Part shown: positions 5,125 through 7,478 of the stretch, one piece after another
How the letters are laid out: each line of letters begins with the position of its first letter
How positions within the stretch are numbered: position 1 is the first letter of the stretch
Assembly: GCA_002440065.1 (NCBI GenBank)
Contig: DJRK01000096.1
Location: 6,595-14,072, forward strand
Source: Atopobium sp. UBA6362
GTDB lineage: Bacteria; Actinomycetota; Coriobacteriia; Coriobacteriales; Atopobiaceae
DNA: 7,478 bases
Direction: 5' to 3'
Notes under the pieces: generated by a model
The model's database searches: none
What the model saw: only the letters and a program-made list of their open reading frames with translations
Told to the model about the DNA's origin: nothing
Made by a program: the position numbers and the translations under genes

Positions 5125-5895
5125 GTGTTCTGTCCTAAGTGCGGAGCCAAGAACAACGATGGCGCGAATTTCTGCGCCAACTGCGGCGCCTCGCTTCCCG
5201 CAGCGTCGTGGGCTCGTTTCGCGTCGGCCGGTTCGGTTAAGCTCCGCATAACGCCCCTCTCGAAGAGGCGGCATCTCATCATTGGCTCAGCTCTTGCTGT
5301 TGTCGCAGTGGTCTTGTTGGCGGGTTTCTTCGTGATGCCCGCGCTGCATAAGAGTCCCTTCAAGGATGCCAAAGTGGGGGATATCGTGCAGTTCGGTTCC
5401 TTTGAGCAGGACGGGGACGACTCGGACGGCAAGGAGCCTATTGAGTGGCGAGTCCTTGCGGTCGACGGTGACCATGCTTACGTCGTGAGCGAGAAGGTCC
5501 TCGATGATCGGGTGCTCAACGAGAGCCGTGGCGTGGGCATCGACTGGGACTCCTCTGACCTCAAGGCCTGGCTCGAAGGCGACTTCTCCTCTACGGCTTT
5601 CTCGACGGAGGAACGGAAAGCCATAGACGGCGCACCCACGATTCTTTCGCTCAATGAAGCCAGGGAATATTTCCAGTCCGACGACGATCGAATCTGTTTT
5701 CCGACCCAGGCGGTCGTCGAGAAGGCGGGCTATGTGTCCGATGCCGGCGGCGCGTGGGGCTGGTGGCATCGCATGCCAAGCTCTGACGCGGATAATGTGG
5801 CCGTCGTCAATCCGCTCGGAGATATTTCCTGCTACGGCAGCTTCGTGGTCAACAAATACTTTGGCGCTAGGCCTGCCCTTCTGGTCAAGAGGTGA
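5125..5895 (+). CDS. Zinc-ribbon membrane protein with DUF6273 outer domain (2)
   Basis: 256 residues, a paralogue of the preceding gene with the same plan: ribbon (Cys 3, 6, 17, 20; MFCPKCGAK... FCANCGASL), linker, basic patch (SKRRH, 46-50), membrane helix (about 51-72) and DUF6273 (about 81-256). The front half of the domain is nearly the same (KSPFKDAKVGDIVQFGS, EWRVLAVDG, YVVSEK, DWDSSDLKAWL, YFQSDDDRIC), whereas the last 60 residues differ strongly: WWHRMPSS replaces WWLRSPG and ARPALLVKR replaces VRPALWVNL. The start is the GTG at 5125, five bases after AAGGAGGAG and matching the paralogue's first residue; the frame is open to 5101. There is no palindromic operator before it, so it is probably co-transcribed with the first gene through the hairpin at 5040-5093. 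It looks like a duplicate that has diverged in its presumed binding part. Confidence 0.88.
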   Translation: MFCPKCGAKNNDGANFCANCGASLPAASWARFASAGSVKLRITPLSKRRHLIIGSALAVVAVVLLAGFFVMPALHKSPFKDAKVGDIVQFGSFEQDGDDSDGKEPIEWRVLAVDGDHAYVVSEKVLDDRVLNESRGVGIDWDSSDLKAWLEGDFSSTAFSTEERKAIDGAPTILSLNEAREYFQSDDDRICFPTQAVVEKAGYVSDAGGAWGWWHRMPSSDADNVAVVNPLGDISCYGSFVVNKYFGARPALLVKR

Positions 5896-5997
5896 GCAAA
5901 CGGGCCGTTTCGGTGCCTGTAGATATTACAAGGCTTGCGACTGCGCTACGCCTTTCGAATCTCAGCCGCTACTTTCAGCTCAATCCGGTGGATAAAT

Positions 5998-6028
5998 CGT
6001 ACTTATGAGTACGTTACTCATAAGTACG
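5998..6028. repeat. 31-bp perfect inverted repeat
   Basis: CGTACTTATGAGTA (5998-6011) and TACTCATAAGTACG (6015-6028) are exact inverted copies around the 3-base centre CGT. It is AT-richer than its surroundings and has the size and symmetry of a strong operator or recombinase site, but no gene starts next to it. It may be left over from a lost gene. Confidence 0.75.
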
Positions 6029-6078
6029 GTACTTGTTGGGTGGGCATTGCCGCCAATGACGGCCACGAATGAGCCTTT

Positions 6079-6117
6079 AGTCCAAGTTGCGGGGACGTCC
6101 CGCCAGGAAATTGGACT
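6079..6117. repeat. Hairpin with inner palindrome
   Basis: AGTCCAA (6079-6085) and TTGGACT (6111-6117) form a 7-bp stem, with the 10-bp palindrome GGGACGTCCC (6092-6101) inside the loop. It directly abuts the larger fold-back structure at 6117-6235, so the two may belong to one element or one folded RNA. Confidence 0.5.
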
Positions 6118-6235
6118 TGTAGGCGATTTTCCCGCGACCAAGGAAGTAGCCAAATAAGAGCCAAGCTTCTGACCTGGTCTTTTTCGGGCCTCAAAGCTCC
6201 TTATACTCGGCCTACTTCCCAAAAATCGCCTACAA
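6117..6235. repeat. Fold-back (MITE-like) element or structured RNA
   Basis: TTGTAGGCGATTTT (6117-6130) and AAAATCGCCTACAA (6222-6235) are perfect 14-bp inverted repeats. Further in, GGAAGTAG (6142-6149) pairs with CTACTTCC (6212-6219), and ATAAG-type sequence on the left matches CTTAT on the right, so arms of about 45 bases align with one insertion of some 10 bases on the left. There is no convincing coding sequence inside. It could be a small non-autonomous mobile element, a dispersed repeat or a long RNA hairpin. Five Ts at 6242-6246 follow on the plus strand. Confidence 0.55.
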
Positions 6236-6403
6236 CCCCGATTTTTGGACAGGCACCGACGAAAACCGCCCGCTGTCGCATGAATGATCGAAATCTCGTA
6301 GCAAAGTAAAAGCGTTCAGCCTTGGATGGCCACGGCTAACTTCCTTGGACATGCGCTCAATAAATGGCGTGGGCGGGCTGCTACCGATGCCTACCGCAAC
6401 CCG

Positions 6404-7339
6404 CTACTCCACGACGCGGATCACGAGGAAACGAGTGCTCGCGCCTAGGACGACCTGGTCCGCGTTCGTTATCTCCACGAGTCGTCCCGGCTCGATCGGA
6501 ACCGCCGAGCGCCCGCGTGCCCCGCCGGGCGCGGTGCCGGGAAGAAGCCTCGTCCCGTTGGTGCTGCCCAGGTCCTCGAGGAGCCAGCGCCCGTCGACGA
6601 GCCTGATCCTCGCGTGCCGGCGCGAGACGTCGCACCCCACGTCGGTTATCGCGCAGGCATCGTCCGGCCCGGGCATGAAGCCGATCACCGTGCCCGCCTC
6701 CTCGCGCGAGAGCACGTGCAGGGGCGGCTTGGCGCAGCCTCCTTCGATGCGCAGGAGCGCGAGGCCGTCGGCCTCCCTGCGCGCGTCGGCCCCGTGCCTC
6801 GGCTCCACGACCTGGGGCGCAGGCGTCGTGTCGGCCGTGCCGAGGGTGTTCTCCATGAATCCCAGGGTGATGCGCGCGGCCTCCCCCGCGTCCCAGGTCG
6901 CCCCCGCGGAGATAAAGAGCAATACGAGCAAAGAAGCCCGGTCGTCCGTCCCGAGCCCCCTCGTCTGCTGGATCCGCGCGATCGCGTTCGCGTAAACGTT
7001 CGGGTCGGCCCCGACGCCGGCGAGCGCGAGCCCCATCGCCCGGGCGGCCTCGCCGCGATACCTCTGCGCGACCAGGGCGATCGAGCCCTCGCCGTGCTTC
7101 TTTACCATGCGGGTGCAGATTAGCTGGGCCGCGAGCGGGAGGTCGCCGTGGGCGGGGAGCTCGTCGCGCACGGCATGGACCACGTGCCGCGAGAGGAAGG
7201 TCTTCTCGCCGAGGCGCGGGACGACCGGCTTGCCCCCGATCCGCGCATGCGGGCTCACGATGAGCTCGGCGAGCGCGCGGGACGTCAGGCCCGAGAACCC
7301 GCGCAGGTCCGAGTACATGAGGCTCGTGGGCGTATCCAT
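6404..7339 (-). CDS. FHA-domain protein with unknown N-terminal domain
   Basis: 311 residues, cytoplasmic; no signal peptide or membrane helix. The C-terminal part (about 193-309) is an FHA domain, a reader of phosphothreonine: GTVIGFMPG (216-224), the key VSRRHARI (238-245, with Ser239, Arg240 and His242), WLLEDLGSTNGT (252-263, with the conserved SxNG turn at 259-262), and closing strands LVEITNADQVVLG and TRFLVIRVV. The first 165 residues are mostly helical (for example LPLAAQLICTRMVKKHGEG, IARIQQTRGLG, RASLLVLLFISAG) and match no family I know. A Pro/Ala-rich linker (about 170-190) joins the parts. The ATG at 7339 follows GGGGAGGAA by about five bases. A palindrome like that of the kinase gene lies 41 bases upstream, so it is a candidate reader for that kinase's phosphorylated targets. 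Stop is TAG at 6404-6406, converging on the zinc-ribbon genes. Confidence 0.9.
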   Translation of the reverse strand: MDTPTSLMYSDLRGFSGLTSRALAELIVSPHARIGGKPVVPRLGEKTFLSRHVVHAVRDELPAHGDLPLAAQLICTRMVKKHGEGSIALVAQRYRGEAARAMGLALAGVGADPNVYANAIARIQQTRGLGTDDRASLLVLLFISAGATWDAGEAARITLGFMENTLGTADTTPAPQVVEPRHGADARREADGLALLRIEGGCAKPPLHVLSREEAGTVIGFMPGPDDACAITDVGCDVSRRHARIRLVDGRWLLEDLGSTNGTRLLPGTAPGGARGRSAVPIEPGRLVEITNADQVVLGASTRFLVIRVVE

Positions 7340-7380
7340 GCTGTTCCTCCCCGCGCGTCGGCCCCGTGGCTTTCAGGCGC

Positions 7381-7392
7381 CGTTGCGCAACG
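7381..7392. promoter_or_regulatory. Variant palindromic operator before the FHA gene
   Basis: CGTTGCGCAACG is a perfect 12-bp palindrome that shares the inner ten bases GTTGCGCAAC with the sites before the zinc-ribbon genes but has C/G at its ends. It lies 41 bases before the FHA start. Unlike the other four sites there is no TAnnnT hexamer 19-20 bases downstream; TACGTT (7394-7389, minus) overlaps its edge. It could also serve a gene beyond 7478. In the rest of 7340-7478 I see only the FHA ribosome binding site. Confidence 0.5.
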
Positions 7393-7478
7393 TAACGTGA
7401 CGATTTGCCTCGCCTTTGTTCGCAAAATGCTCGCGCCGCAGGTCAGGGCGTTGAGAAACCCTACCCTTAAAACCAGCC

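Larger units (their letters stand above)
5896..6403. other. Gene-free interval between convergent genes, rich in inverted repeats
   Basis: This interval lies between the ends of the second DUF6273 gene (+) and the FHA gene (-), so neither needs a promoter here. It contains a short palindrome (AAACGG-G-CCGTTT, 5898-5910), possibly a weak terminator for the plus-strand gene, and three larger inverted-repeat structures listed separately. A 50-codon frame at 6005-6157 (+) and an 80-codon TTG-start frame at 5980-6222 (-) lack ribosome binding sites and overlap these structures; I do not call them genes. From about 6260 to 6403 I see nothing, including no clear terminator for the FHA gene. Confidence 0.6.

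Noticed and set aside
5980..6222. Small frames at 5980-6222 (-) and 6005-6157 (+)
   Set aside because: No ribosome binding sites, a TTG start for the first, no recognisable motifs, and both overlap inverted repeats.
6345..7123. Plus-strand frames over the FHA gene
   Set aside because: They are the opposite strand of a clear FHA protein with its own ribosome binding site, and are rich in Arg/Ser/Pro as expected for shadow frames.

Overview
The window looks like chromosomal DNA from a high-GC Gram-positive bacterium, most likely a member of the Coriobacteriia (the Olsenella/Collinsella/Atopobium type). This is an inference. It rests on the GC-rich coding sequence, strong AGGAGG-type ribosome binding sites, and a family of membrane proteins that start with a four-cysteine zinc ribbon (MFCPKCG...), two of them carrying a DUF6273 domain, beside a Ser/Thr protein kinase and an FHA-domain protein. 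No rRNA, tRNA, CRISPR array or intact insertion sequence was seen.

Layout. 1-381 (+) is the 3' end of an unrecognised gene, followed by a clear intrinsic terminator (442-470). 516-1769 (-) is a Ser/Thr kinase with a C-terminal membrane anchor. Divergent from it, at 1958-2119 (+), is a zinc-ribbon gene that lost its last cysteine and is cut short. It runs into a fragment of unknown coding sequence (2026-2298). Then comes a lower-GC segment with a DUF3800 gene on the minus strand (2323-3000), whose leader contains a perfect terminator-type hairpin. Three zinc-ribbon membrane proteins follow on the plus strand: a four-helix one (3229-4020) and two DUF6273 paralogues (4246-5022 and 5125-5895), separated by two related hairpin repeats. 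5896-6403 has no convincing gene but holds three inverted-repeat structures. 6404-7339 (-) is an FHA-domain protein.

The main observation is a shared control signal. A 12-bp palindrome, TGTTGCGCAACA or a one-mismatch form of it, lies 51-64 bases before the start codons of the kinase gene and of three zinc-ribbon genes. In all four cases a -10-like hexamer (TACCAT, TAATCT, CAAGAT, TACCCT) begins 19 or 20 bases after the palindrome. A fifth copy (CGTTGCGCAACG) lies 41 bases before the FHA gene. This suggests one regulator controls a local set made of a kinase, a phosphothreonine-reader (FHA) protein and membrane-anchored zinc-ribbon proteins. The kinase has almost nothing outside the membrane, so the zinc-ribbon proteins, which do have extracytoplasmic domains, are candidates for its sensors or substrates. 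That link is inference. The DUF3800 segment appears to be a later insertion that broke one member of the set.
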